Shown: positions 25,020 through 32,501 of the stretch, piece by piece
Position numbering within the stretch: position 1 is the stretch's first letter
Layout: the number at the start of each line of letters is the position of its first letter
Assembly (NCBI RefSeq): GCF_029027405.1
Contig: NZ_CP093396.1
Span: forward strand, 248,001 to 312,000
Direction of reading: 5' to 3'
DNA length: 64,000 nucleotides
DNA from: Sulfurimonas sp.
GTDB taxonomy: Bacteria > Campylobacterota > Campylobacteria > Campylobacterales > Sulfurimonadaceae
Notes under the pieces: model-generated
Database searches by the model: none
What the model was told of the DNA's origin: nothing
The model's input: the letters and a program-made list of their open reading frames with translations, nothing else
Translations under genes and position numbers: made by a program

Positions 25020-26221
25020 GATTCATTTCCATTAAAATCCAAATACTGGCTCGATGGTAAATTTATTACAAAATCTTTAAAAAATTCTCCAATAATTAAT
25101 ACTTGACTACTTTTTTTTGATAATTCAAAAAGTTTTTTAAAATTCTCATTTATAGTTGGCTTTATAAACGGTTCTATTATCACTAAATTTAAACTTGGAT
25201 TTTGATTTAAAGCTTCATTTATCATTGTAAAGATATGTTTGTCTGCAAAACTGAACCCTATGTTAATCAGAGTCGTTGTACCACCTTTTCTAAGTTCAGC
25301 TTGAAATCTACTCATCATTTCAAAATAAGGCTGTTCATAGGATGATTCATATTTATTACTATTTGGATATATCATCATAGCTTTTGATGGGTTGTCAATT
25401 TGCACTATTTCAGTATCTCTTTTTTCCCAATTTACAGAACCATGTAATTTATATAAATGGAATACATTACTAGCAAAATTTTCTGTTGATGAAGTACGGC
25501 TATTTTCTCTAACTACAATGTCATAATCAAAATATTTACCACTAAATTTTCTTGGCTGAGTAAATGAAAAACCATCGATGATTACATAACCACCTTTTGC
25601 TCCAGCCTCTTCAAATGCTCTATCGTAATTTGTTGTAAATATTTTTAGTCTTGATTGTTTTGTCTTTCGGCTTGTTAGTTTTTTTATAAAATCTAAATGA
25701 ATCGATTTATCTATAAGTGAGAAATTACATTGTTGCAAAATTGCTTTTTCTATAGTGTCTACATGAAAATTAATACTACTATCACTTTTAAACTCTAAGT
25801 ATAGTTTTGCTTTAGATAAAACTATTTCTAAATCTTTCTTTTCTTTTACATCTTCATCAATTTCTAAAGTAGTTAAGAAAGTGTTAAAATTGAAGTCTGG
25901 ATTCACAAGTGTATATATATGATCCCAAAGTTCAGTCATTAATTTACCACCAAATAATTCGTCATCTTTAGAACTACCAGCACCAGTTAAAACAAGTAGT
26001 CTTTCAGCAGATACTAATTTTTCAAGAGCTTTTATATAATAATAGTGAATTAACTCAATAGCCTTGTTTATTAATATCTCTTCAGTTATATCCTCAGATA
26101 ACATATATTCGATTGTACTATCTTCTTGTCTTTCTTTATAAAGAATACTATTAACTCGTAATTCATCTTCTTTTATTTCTATAATTTTATTTTTTGTACT
26201 CAAAAATATTTTGTTATTCAA
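25016..26221 (-). CDS. SIR2-domain NADase-type protein of a SIR2-HerA pair
   Basis: About 401 residues. Key SIR2 motifs: VLTGAGSSKDDE (NAD-binding), IFTTNYDRAFEE, and LYKLHGSVNW, which carries the catalytic histidine; LINIGFSFADKHI is the late SIR2 motif. The open frame extends 48 bases into the attC from a TTG; TTG at 26221 with AAGGAA nearby is the more likely start. Such SIR2 proteins deplete NAD+ during infection when joined to HerA. Confidence 0.86.
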   Translation of the reverse strand: MNNKIFLSTKNKIIEIKEDELRVNSILYKERQEDSTIEYMLSEDITEEILINKAIELIHYYYIKALEKLVSAERLLVLTGAGSSKDDELFGGKLMTELWDHIYTLVNPDFNFNTFLTTLEIDEDVKEKKDLEIVLSKAKLYLEFKSDSSINFHVDTIEKAILQQCNFSLIDKSIHLDFIKKLTSRKTKQSRLKIFTTNYDRAFEEAGAKGGYVIIDGFSFTQPRKFSGKYFDYDIVVRENSRTSSTENFASNVFHLYKLHGSVNWEKRDTEIVQIDNPSKAMMIYPNSNKYESSYEQPYFEMMSRFQAELRKGGTTTLINIGFSFADKHIFTMINEALNQNPSLNLVIIEPFIKPTINENFKKLFELSKKSSQVLIIGEFFKDFVINLPSSQYLDFNGNES

Positions 26222-26246
26222 TTTTAATTCCTTAGTCTTATTTGCT

Positions 26247-26314
26247 AGGTAACGGTTGAAGATAGCCAATAAATTGCCGCTAGGTAATTTATTGGCTACT
26301 CTGTTTTGTTAGCT
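26247..26314 (-). repeat. attC site
   Basis: GGTAACGGTTGAAGATAGCC...GTTTTGTTAGCT, core AATAAATTGCC/GGTAATTTATT. Nearly identical to 11260. Confidence 0.9.
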
Positions 26315-26758
26315 TTTTAATAACTTACTCACTATTTTATCAAGTTTTTTAAATAATGTATCATTTTCAATGTTAGCGATTTTAATATTATAATACAAAT
26401 CATATTTTTTTAATTCTTGTTCTAATTTTTTTATATCCGACAATTCAAATGTAGCAAAATATATCCAAATTAATACAATAAATAAAGCAAAGCCTATTTC
26501 GGTTGCATATAGGGTATATGATATTATTTCAGGGATTTTTAGCATATCAAATAGTGGAATATGATTACTAAGTAAATCTTGTACCCATTGTATTATTTTG
26601 TCAAACATGGATTTATATAAGTCCCATAATTTTGTAAAATAAATATTTAATATCAATATAGTAAATATAGTTAATTTTCTCAAAATTGATTTATGCAATA
26701 TATCAATCCGTTTAAAAATAAATTCTATACGTTTTTCATCATATTCTTTTAATTTCAT
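26309..26758 (-). CDS. Cassette membrane protein, two predicted helices
   Basis: 149 residues. Hydrophobic segments at about 27-48 and 78-103 with basic N-terminus and lysine-rich C-terminus; small and unrecognised. It precedes the SIR2-HerA cassette? No: on the minus strand it lies upstream of it, so read-through could join them, but an attC separates the two. Confidence 0.55.
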   Translation of the reverse strand: MKLKEYDEKRIEFIFKRIDILHKSILRKLTIFTILILNIYFTKLWDLYKSMFDKIIQWVQDLLSNHIPLFDMLKIPEIISYTLYATEIGFALFIVLIWIYFATFELSDIKKLEQELKKYDLYYNIKIANIENDTLFKKLDKIVSKLLKS

Positions 26759-26773
26759 ATATTTGCCTTGTGA

Positions 26774-26937
26774 AGCTAACGGCGAAGCTGAGCTCCATTA
26801 ATGAGTATATCAGAAAATTCGCTTGCGATTTTCTGGGATACACTTTGATGTGTGACTCCTGCCATTTGTTGTATGTAGCGTAGCGAAATACGACAAATGG
26901 TTGGGGGCACGTTTAGGGCTCAGCTTCGCCGTTGTAC
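26774..26937 (-). repeat. attC site of the long GC-stem class (164 bp)
   Basis: AGCTAACGGCGAAGCTGAGC pairs with GCTCAGCTTCGCCGTTGTAC. Inside lie two hairpins: CAGAAAATTCGC/GCGATTTTCTG and CCATTTGTTGTAT/ATACGACAAATGG. A partial copy is at 8761. Confidence 0.82.
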
Positions 26938-26963
26938 GTTTCCGCTCCGCGGGAACGTACAAC
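26931..26963. repeat. 33-bp hairpin spacer between attC-like units
   Basis: Identical to 8865-8897: GTTGTACGTTTCC / GGGAACGTACAAC around GCTCCGC. Here it joins the long GC-stem attC to the 151-bp unit. Confidence 0.78.
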
Positions 26964-27114
26964 GGGGGCGCGGGTGAGTAACTGCCGTTGGTAAAACTTT
27001 AGTTTTTCCAATGGTTGCTTGCTCCTCCCGCTTGTTATCTGGTGCTGTGCGACAGATGACCAGTGGGTGTTCAACCCGCGCCCCCGTTATCCGGTCACGC
27101 AGTGAGCGGATAAC
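26961..27114 (-). repeat. 151-bp GC-rich gene-less unit, copy 5
   Basis: Carries the GGTGCTGTG loop variant like copy 2; terminal hairpin 27086-27114. Uniquely, it is followed by another gene-less attC unit rather than by a gene start. Confidence 0.88.
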
Positions 27115-27178
27115 GACTGTCTTGAGAAATATGAAGCCGTGCTTTGGCTTCATATTTCTCTCCAAGATTTTGTTATAT
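27108..27178 (-). repeat. attC site
   Basis: GGATAACGACTGTCTTGAG...CCAAGATTTTGTTATAT, stem AGAAATATGAAGCC/GGCTTCATATTTCT. Confidence 0.88.
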
Positions 27179-27940
27179 TTGCTTTTTATTACATTTTTTC
27201 ATAGCAAATGATTTATCATTATATATTGTATTTAAATTATTATAGGTTTCTAAGCCTAAGATTTTTTTACACTCTTCTTCTGTGACTTTTGTTTTATCAT
27301 TTTTTATTTCAAATCTAATAGATTCTACCAATTGATTATATATCGTATTAATACCAAATGCTTCTTGAAAACCATTTACATATTTAATATGTCTATTAAG
27401 ATAAACATTTGTAAGATGTTCGCTTGCTATAGGATGTTTACTGTCTTTATCAGTTAATTTAAAAAAAGTAAGACTATTATTTTCATAAATTACTAATTCA
27501 TCTTTTTTAATATTTTTATATTTTAGATAATATATTTTTTCATCATTCTTAAACTTCAAAGTTGTTGTAGTTAATCTCTTTTTATCTTCAGAATAATAAT
27601 AGATTAATTTTTTATTGTTTAATTTTCCTAAAGTCTTGACATTGGGCATATTAGTAGTGTATTTAACAACTTCTTTGTTTAAAAAATCAATTTCCATTTG
27701 ATCATCTTTGGTATTAATAAGTAAGCCATCTTTGACTTTAAAACTCAAATCTTTATTTTGAATGATAGTTCCTGTTAATAATTTAAATTTTTTATCATAA
27801 ATCAAATTTTTATGCATGCGAATTTGATGATACTTATAATATTTTATTTTATTATTGTTTTGTACTATATTTTTTTTATTTATACACCCATTAAGTACAA
27901 GTATGCTTAACACTAGTATAGTTAATTGTAATTTTTTCAC
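27173..27940 (-). CDS. Cassette lipoprotein, 255 residues
   Basis: GTG start with AAGGAA upstream. Signal MKKLQLTILVLSILVLNGC ends in a good lipobox (LVLNGC), so the mature protein starts at C19 and is membrane-anchored. The rest is lysine-rich and beta-prone with a final NKKQI. No family recognised. It fits the size range of immunity lipoproteins but has no partner in its cassette. Confidence 0.65.
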   Translation of the reverse strand: MKKLQLTILVLSILVLNGCINKKNIVQNNNKIKYYKYHQIRMHKNLIYDKKFKLLTGTIIQNKDLSFKVKDGLLINTKDDQMEIDFLNKEVVKYTTNMPNVKTLGKLNNKKLIYYYSEDKKRLTTTTLKFKNDEKIYYLKYKNIKKDELVIYENNSLTFFKLTDKDSKHPIASEHLTNVYLNRHIKYVNGFQEAFGINTIYNQLVESIRFEIKNDKTKVTEEECKKILGLETYNNLNTIYNDKSFAMKKCNKKQI

Positions 27941-27960
27941 TTAAATTCCTTTTGTTTTAG

Positions 27961-28030
27961 ATATAACGGCAGTCGTGAGCCATAATTTTCCCGCTGGGGA
28001 AAATTATTGGTCTCCTCGTTTTTGTTAGCT
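27961..28030 (-). repeat. attC site
   Basis: ATATAACGGCAGTCGTGAGCC...CTCCTCGTTTTTGTTAGCT, core ATAATTTTCCC/GGGGAAAATTAT. Confidence 0.88.
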
Positions 28031-28039
28031 CTTTAAAAG

Positions 28040-28543
28040 TTAGTTTACTCTTAATTTATCTAGCTTTGAAGCCAGTTCTGCATAGTCTTTAATTTCATGT
28101 TCTTTATTGTAAGATGCATTTTTGAATCCGAAGCTTAAGGTATTTACTATATATTTTTTATTTACTACATTTAAAGCCTTTACATTTTCAATTATTGAGT
28201 TTGGCTGACATATATATATAATTCCTAAAGTAAAAGAAGGTTTTTCGTAAGCTGAGTTTGAGGTAGAAGTCAATGTTGATATAAACTCATTTAATACTTT
28301 CTCATTTGGACTAGAACAATAATCTTTTTCAAGTAAGTTCAATGCTTGAGTATACTCTTTATACATATAGTTTTCAACTTGTTCTCTTTTGACTTTTTTT
28401 TCATTATTGTTGCTTTTGATGGATTCAAGAAACTGAGTATTGAGTTCTTGATATCTTTGAAAGACATGAATAATTTGACTGCTTGTTGTGACAGATTGAC
28501 AAGCTGTTAAGAAAATAGATAAAATTACTAAAAGTTTATACAT
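28040..28543 (-). CDS. Lipoprotein, candidate immunity protein for the adjacent LD-transpeptidase-like effector
   Basis: 167 residues. Signal MYKLLVILSIFLTAC has a lipobox (FLTAC), so it should be anchored at the membrane on the periplasmic side. The gene starts 10 bases after the effector-like gene and shares its cassette. Two cysteines (in DYCSS and IYICQ) could form a disulfide. A periplasmic protein encoded next to a peptidoglycan-cleaving protein is the usual effector-immunity layout; the pairing is inferred. Confidence 0.6.
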   Translation of the reverse strand: MYKLLVILSIFLTACQSVTTSSQIIHVFQRYQELNTQFLESIKSNNNEKKVKREQVENYMYKEYTQALNLLEKDYCSSPNEKVLNEFISTLTSTSNSAYEKPSFTLGIIYICQPNSIIENVKALNVVNKKYIVNTLSFGFKNASYNKEHEIKDYAELASKLDKLRVN

Positions 28544-28553
28544 GTTCTTATCC

Positions 28554-28919
28554 TTAATCTATGGCTTGCAATGTAATTCTTGCACTTGGAGAAGTTGAGG
28601 CAATCGCATTATAAAAAGTATTTGCACTATTTTTGATCCCAATACAACCTTGAGTTCCTGGGACATTTCCATCAGGATGTATTCCAATACCTGTTCTAAT
28701 TGTAGAAAAATGAGGTGTTAAAGGAACAAAATAACCTTTACCTGTTTCATCTCTAAAACCTTTTCCTATTGATTTTGTATAGCCTGTGACTTTACGTCTT
28801 TCTACAGTATACATTCCTGTAGGAAGTGGCTCTCCCCACCCACCACTTACTGCCGTCCAACTTCCGAACCCTGGCCAATTCAAGATATGTGTACTTTTTG
28901 AAAATGTCATTGTTGCCAT
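28554..28919 (-). CDS. LD-transpeptidase-like protein (DUF2778/Tlde1-like effector candidate)
   Basis: 121 residues, no signal peptide. LNWPGFGSWTAVSGGWGEPLPTGMYTV is the N-terminal signature of DUF2778-type proteins and GIHPDGNVPGTQGCIGI carries H81 and C92 of an LD-transpeptidase active site. Tlde1-type members are type VI secretion effectors that cut or alter peptidoglycan side chains. The lack of a signal plus the downstream lipoprotein fits a contact-delivered effector. No secretion genes are in the window. Confidence 0.75.
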   Translation of the reverse strand: MATMTFSKSTHILNWPGFGSWTAVSGGWGEPLPTGMYTVERRKVTGYTKSIGKGFRDETGKGYFVPLTPHFSTIRTGIGIHPDGNVPGTQGCIGIKNSANTFYNAIASTSPSARITLQAID

Positions 28920-28987
28920 TTAAAAACCTTTAAATTAATTTGTTATTTTATCTTAAATACTATTCATATTTAAGTACTCTAGTAGCT

Positions 28988-29141
28988 AACGGGGGCGCGG
29001 GTGAGTAACTGCCGTTGGTAAAACTTTAGTTTTTCCAATGGTTGCTTGCTCCTCCCACTGGTCATCTGGCGCTGTGCGACAGATGACCAGTGGGTGTTCA
29101 ACCCGCGCCCCCGTTATCCGGTCACGCAGTGAGCGGATAAC
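28988..29141 (-). repeat. 151-bp GC-rich gene-less unit, copy 6 (stem variant)
   Basis: Differs from the other copies by three bases in one hairpin arm: CCCACTGGTCATCTG (29055-29069) instead of CCCGCTTGTTATCTG. Each change converts a G-T pair with CAGATGACCAGTGGG into a Watson-Crick pair, giving a perfect 15-bp stem. Terminal hairpin 29113-29141. Confidence 0.9.
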
Positions 29142-29268
29142 GGTTGACTTGAAAAATAAGCTACCCTTTAATCAAGTCTTTTTGTCTTTAACATATCTTA
29201 TCTCATTTTAATTTAAACTGCTAAAACGCGGCTGGGTAACTTATTTTTCTTCCAAGGTTTTGTTAAGT
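29135..29268 (-). repeat. attC site, long (134 bp)
   Basis: GGATAACGGTTGACTTGAAAAATAAG...TTCCAAGGTTTTGTTAAGT; stem GAAAAATAAGCTACCC/GGGTAACTTATTTTTC with a ~60-base AT-rich inner region. Confidence 0.8.
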
Positions 29269-29286
29269 GTGTAAACGGCGAAATGT

Positions 29287-29973
29287 TTAAGCTTTCAGTA
29301 GTTCTCTTAGTTTGTTTCTATCTAATGACATATTTGTTCCGTTAATAGTATCAATTTTATATTTAGTATCTTTTGAACTAATGATATTTAAAACATTTTC
29401 AAAATGATTCTCTGTTTTATCAAATAGTCTTTTGTATCTGTAAACATAATGAGTATGTTCATTTGATTTAGCTAAACAAAGTTTCAATTTAGGCATTAAA
29501 TAATCTTCGGCTGTTACTTTTAAAAGTTGATGATACAGTTTTTTTGACATCTTTCGATAATGTATTTTAGTATGTTTTGGATTTAATGCAAGAGGAAATA
29601 TATCTAAGGTAATAAAGCCATTTTTATGAAAACATTCAAACATAATATTTTTTTGTTCTTGTACAAGTTTAGGTTTTTTAATTGTTTGACCATCTTCCAA
29701 AAAAGCTTCTAAGTCTTTAAAATGAAAAAATACACTTGCTGGTGTATTTGGGTTATAAATATATCTTTGAATATCGCCAAATAGTGGTGATTCAGAAATC
29801 ATTATGATTTTTAATTTATCAATTTTATTGAATTGTTCATCCCAAAGTTTTTCTGTTACCTCAAAAGCATTTTTGAGGTAAATTTCATCTTCTTCAAAAT
29901 GATGTAATATATTTTGTTCTTGATAAATTTCTTTTAAAGAATTTGAGATTGGTTGCCATTGTATATTTTTCAT
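29287..29973 (-). CDS. Hypothetical cassette protein, 228 residues
   Basis: Soluble alpha/beta protein. LKIIMISESPLFGD near residue 53 and NGFITLDIFPLALN near 120 are in the order seen in uracil-DNA-glycosylase-fold proteins (GEAPG-like loop, then a strand ending in D-x-x-P), but the match is weak. Single-gene cassette. Function unknown. Confidence 0.5.
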   Translation of the reverse strand: MKNIQWQPISNSLKEIYQEQNILHHFEEDEIYLKNAFEVTEKLWDEQFNKIDKLKIIMISESPLFGDIQRYIYNPNTPASVFFHFKDLEAFLEDGQTIKKPKLVQEQKNIMFECFHKNGFITLDIFPLALNPKHTKIHYRKMSKKLYHQLLKVTAEDYLMPKLKLCLAKSNEHTHYVYRYKRLFDKTENHFENVLNIISSKDTKYKIDTINGTNMSLDRNKLRELLKA

Positions 29974-30018
29974 TTCTACCTAAAGTAATTTTTTTCTTAA
30001 TGCTTATGCTGTACACTT

Positions 30019-30172
30019 AACGGGGGCGCGGGTGAGTAACTGCCGTTGGTAAAACTTTAGTTTTTCCAATGGTTGCTTGCTCCTCCCGCTTGTTATCTGG
30101 CGCTGTGCGACAGATGACCAGTGGGTGTTCAACCCGCGCCCCCGTTATCCGGTCACGCAGTGAGCGGATAAC
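30019..30172 (-). repeat. 151-bp GC-rich gene-less unit, copy 7
   Basis: Standard version; terminal hairpin 30144-30172. 46 bases upstream of the gene start at 29973. Confidence 0.88.
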
Positions 30173-30235
30173 GGCTATCGTGAGGAATAGGAAGCCGCAC
30201 TTGGCTTCCTATTCCTCTCCTCGTTTTTGTTATGT
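30166..30235 (-). repeat. attC site
   Basis: GGATAACGGCTATCGTGAGG...CTCCTCGTTTTTGTTATGT with stem AATAGGAAGCC/GGCTTCCTATT. Confidence 0.88.
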
Positions 30236-30443
30236 CGTCTTGTTCTTTATGTCCTTAAAGTTACAACGGAAGTCCGTTGCGTTTGTAAGGGTTTTTCACT
30301 TACTGCGTTTAGTCAGTTTGTTGGCGTTTACCGAGAAGGCTTTTCTTTTTCTTCTTGGCGTTTAAGTTTGTAAACTCTCTCTTTAAAGTTAGTTTTTCTT
30401 TGATGAAAACTAACTCTAAGCAAGGTGCTTACGATAGACACAT
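30236..30443 (-). ncRNA. Apparently gene-less cassette body with strong hairpin
   Basis: 208 bases between an attC and the next GC-rich unit with no convincing reading frame: the best minus-strand frame is 37 codons from a GTG without a ribosome site. It holds an exact 10-bp inverted repeat AGTTAGTTTT/AAAACTAACT (30387-30396 and 30406-30415) and CAACGGA/TCCGTTG at about 30265. It could encode a small structured RNA, or be a decayed gene. Confidence 0.3.
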
Positions 30444-30597
30444 AACGGGGGCGCGGGTGAGTAACTGCCGTTGGTAAAACTTTAGTTTTTCCAATGGTTG
30501 CTTGCTCCTCCCGCTTGTTATCTGGCGCTGTGCGACAGATGACCAGTGGGTGTTCAACCCGCGCCCCCGTTATCCGGTCACGCAGTGAGCGGATAAC
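30444..30597 (-). repeat. 151-bp GC-rich gene-less unit, copy 8
   Basis: Standard version; terminal hairpin 30569-30597. Only 427 bp from copy 7, so the two flank the gene-less cassette. Confidence 0.88.
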
Positions 30598-30659
30598 GGT
30601 CGAGGAGAGCAATAGTTTTCCCGCTAGGGTAAACTATTGGCTCCTGCGTTTTGTTATGA
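30591..30659 (-). repeat. attC site
   Basis: GGATAACGGTCGAGGAGAGC...CTCCTGCGTTTTGTTATGA with stem AATAGTTTTCCC/GGGTAAACTATT. Confidence 0.88.
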
Positions 30660-30719
30660 TGTCGTGTTTTTCATCTTCTTACACTTTTAACTTAAGTCTA
30701 GTTTTTTCATTAACTCAAT

Positions 30720-31193
30720 TTACTGATTTAGCTTTAGGGGTTTATACTCCTCTTCTCCAATTTTGATTGCAAGCTGTTTATTACTAATACTTGTATTAAT
30801 ATGTTCCATTTTTTTATGAATAAGTTTTTTCCTCTTTTCAGCATCTTCTTGTTGCTTTTTAACAGCTATTAAATCTCTACCTTGACAAGTTTTTTTTAAA
30901 GCTTTCCAAGTGTTTATATTATCATCATTAGTCATATTTGCTAAAAATATATAAGATTTTTTTTCATTTAAAGAAGTGAATGTTTTTTTTAATATTTTCA
31001 TATCTGAATCATAATTATTTTTACTTATCTCTGATTTTCTTTCTTGTTCTGTAGTTGAAGATTTCTTGTAAAAAGAAATAACTTCCTTTATCTCTTTCTC
31101 TCCTTTATTAAATGAAGCATCATTGCATTCAAGTGCAAATAAGTTTATAGACATTAGTACTAATATCAATAGTGTTTTTATTTTTAATCTCAT
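30720..31193 (-). CDS. Secreted cassette protein with signal peptide, 157 residues
   Basis: Starts MRLKIKTLLILVLMSINLFALEC, chosen over upstream in-frame codons because AAGGAA lies 6 bases before it. Signal-peptidase-I-like cleavage after LFA; the mature part is lysine/glutamate-rich, helical and coiled-coil-like, with cysteines in LECND and KKTCQG that may pair. Periplasmic. No family recognised; it resembles small periplasmic inhibitors in size. Confidence 0.62.
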   Translation of the reverse strand: MRLKIKTLLILVLMSINLFALECNDASFNKGEKEIKEVISFYKKSSTTEQERKSEISKNNYDSDMKILKKTFTSLNEKKSYIFLANMTNDDNINTWKALKKTCQGRDLIAVKKQQEDAEKRKKLIHKKMEHINTSISNKQLAIKIGEEEYKPLKLNQ

Positions 31194-31228
31194 GATTTTT
31201 CCTTGGTTTCTTTTTATTTTTGATAGAC

Positions 31229-31299
31229 TCATAACGACTGTCTTGAGAAATACGAAGCCGCTCTTTGGCTTCGTATTTCTCTCCAAGTACTTGTTATAT
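31229..31299 (-). repeat. attC site
   Basis: CATAACGACTGTCTTGAG...CCAAGTACTTGTTATAT, stem AGAAATACGAAGCC/GGCTTCGTATTTCT. Not preceded by a 151-bp unit. Confidence 0.88.
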
Positions 31300-31305
31300 C
31301 GTATC

Positions 31306-31842
31306 TTAATTTAGATTTTTAATATCTTTAAATATTGTATTTGCTAAAGCATCTATAAATTCTAATTCATATTTTTTATCTCTTAATGTACCTGCTATAA
31401 TTTCTAAATTCATTACAAATCCACCTCTGAAAGTTAACTTATCTTTATTTATAGTACCTAATAATTTTTTATTATTCATAATTTTAATAGAATATGAATA
31501 GTTTGGATAAGCTAAAGAATCAGTAGGTATTGGTGTTGCATCACCAACAAATCTTCTTTCATAATTTGCGTTAACAATAAGCTTGTTCATATTATTGTTA
31601 TCAGACAATAAGCCATCATTATCTAATAGTTTTGAAAGTTTAGCATTTAAGATATCTTCGAGCTCTCTTTGTGTGTGGTATATGATTTCTGTTTTAACAA
31701 GCTGTGAAAGATTTAGTTTAGCATTACTAAATTGAAACTTTTCCGTTGCTTTTATTTTTGGTATTGTTGGACTATTTGAGCCACAACCTGTAATACTTAA
31801 TGCTATCATAATTGATAGTAAGCTTAATCCTAATTTCTTCAT
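31306..31842 (-). CDS. Cassette lipoprotein, 178 residues
   Basis: Signal MKKLGLSLLSIMIALSITGC with lipobox SITGC and a serine-rich mature start (CGSNSP), RBS GGAG. The mature part LVKTEIIYHTQRELEDILNAKLSKLLDNDGLLSD...RRFVGDATP resembles small outer-membrane or periplasmic lipoproteins with a conserved R-R-x-x-G-D-x-x-P segment. No family firmly recognised. Single-gene cassette; another possible orphan immunity lipoprotein. Confidence 0.65.
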   Translation of the reverse strand: MKKLGLSLLSIMIALSITGCGSNSPTIPKIKATEKFQFSNAKLNLSQLVKTEIIYHTQRELEDILNAKLSKLLDNDGLLSDNNNMNKLIVNANYERRFVGDATPIPTDSLAYPNYSYSIKIMNNKKLLGTINKDKLTFRGGFVMNLEIIAGTLRDKKYELEFIDALANTIFKDIKNLN

Positions 31843-31879
31843 GAAATTTCTCCTTTAATTTTAGACTAGAAAACTAGCC

Positions 31880-31917
31880 ATATCAAAGAATATTAATTAT
31901 TCAATATTCTTTGATAT
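31880..31917. promoter_or_regulatory. 15-bp perfect AT-rich palindrome upstream of the lipoprotein
   Basis: ATATCAAAGAATATT and AATATTCTTTGATAT around an 8-base loop, 38 bases before the lipoprotein start and abutting the attC. May be an operator or a leader hairpin. Confidence 0.4.
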
Positions 31918-31969
31918 AACAGTTGACTCAAGCGACGATTTTACCGTTCGTTTTGAGGTCTCGTTATAC
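31914..31969 (-). repeat. attC site
   Basis: ATATAACAG...TCGTTATAC, 56 bp, with arms TTGACTCAAGCGACGA / TCGTTTTGAGGTCTC. The attC nearest to the missing integrase side. Confidence 0.78.
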
Positions 31970-32006
31970 TTTCAATGGTGTTTTCTACTTTGCATTTTAG
32001 AATAAA

Positions 32007-32498
32007 TCATGCAATATACCATGATATTTTTATACTTATTGTTCTTTCAGTCAGCTGTTCTATAATTAAAATAAATTCACTATATTCATTATCTTGGATT
32101 AGCCATATTATTTTTTTATTTTTTGAAAATTTACTCAATAAATTTTGAAATTTTTTATTCTCTAAAGATAAAATAAATTTGTTTTTCTCATTCTTTCCTA
32201 GAGTAAAATTTGCTAACCATTTTAAGTTTTTTTGAATATTATCTTTAGTGATATTATCTTGAAAAATTATAGTTTGACCAAAGTGATTACATGAATAATA
32301 TTGTATTTGTAATACACTTTTATGGATAGTCGTTTTAGCTATTTTTAGTTTATTATTCCATTCAAAGTTTGTTAATTGTGTGTTGTCTAGAACATATTGT
32401 TTAGTGATTTGATCAGAATCAAATTGACATTCATTAGCAAGAAGTTGAGATGATAGACTCAAAAATAAAAATAAAAAAATTATGTTGAAAGCTTTCAT
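32007..32498 (-). CDS. Secreted protein, candidate immunity partner of the peptidase-like gene
   Basis: 163 residues with signal MKAFNIIFLFLFLSLSSQLLANEC; mature protein in the periplasm. Two cysteines (C24, C69 region) may form a disulfide. The gene begins 3 bases after the stop of the peptidase-like gene and shares its cassette, which suggests an inhibitor that protects the producer's own cell wall. No family recognised. Confidence 0.6.
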   Translation of the reverse strand: MKAFNIIFLFLFLSLSSQLLANECQFDSDQITKQYVLDNTQLTNFEWNNKLKIAKTTIHKSVLQIQYYSCNHFGQTIIFQDNITKDNIQKNLKWLANFTLGKNEKNKFILSLENKKFQNLLSKFSKNKKIIWLIQDNEYSEFILIIEQLTERTISIKISWYIA

Positions 32499-32501
32499 GG
32501 C

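Noticed and set aside
26920..27165. Open frames through the 151-bp units (reading VIRSLRDRITGARVEHPLVICRT)
   Set aside because: The frame recurs only because the unit recurs and lacks stops in that phase; no ribosome site, no conserved independent start, and it crosses attC boxes.
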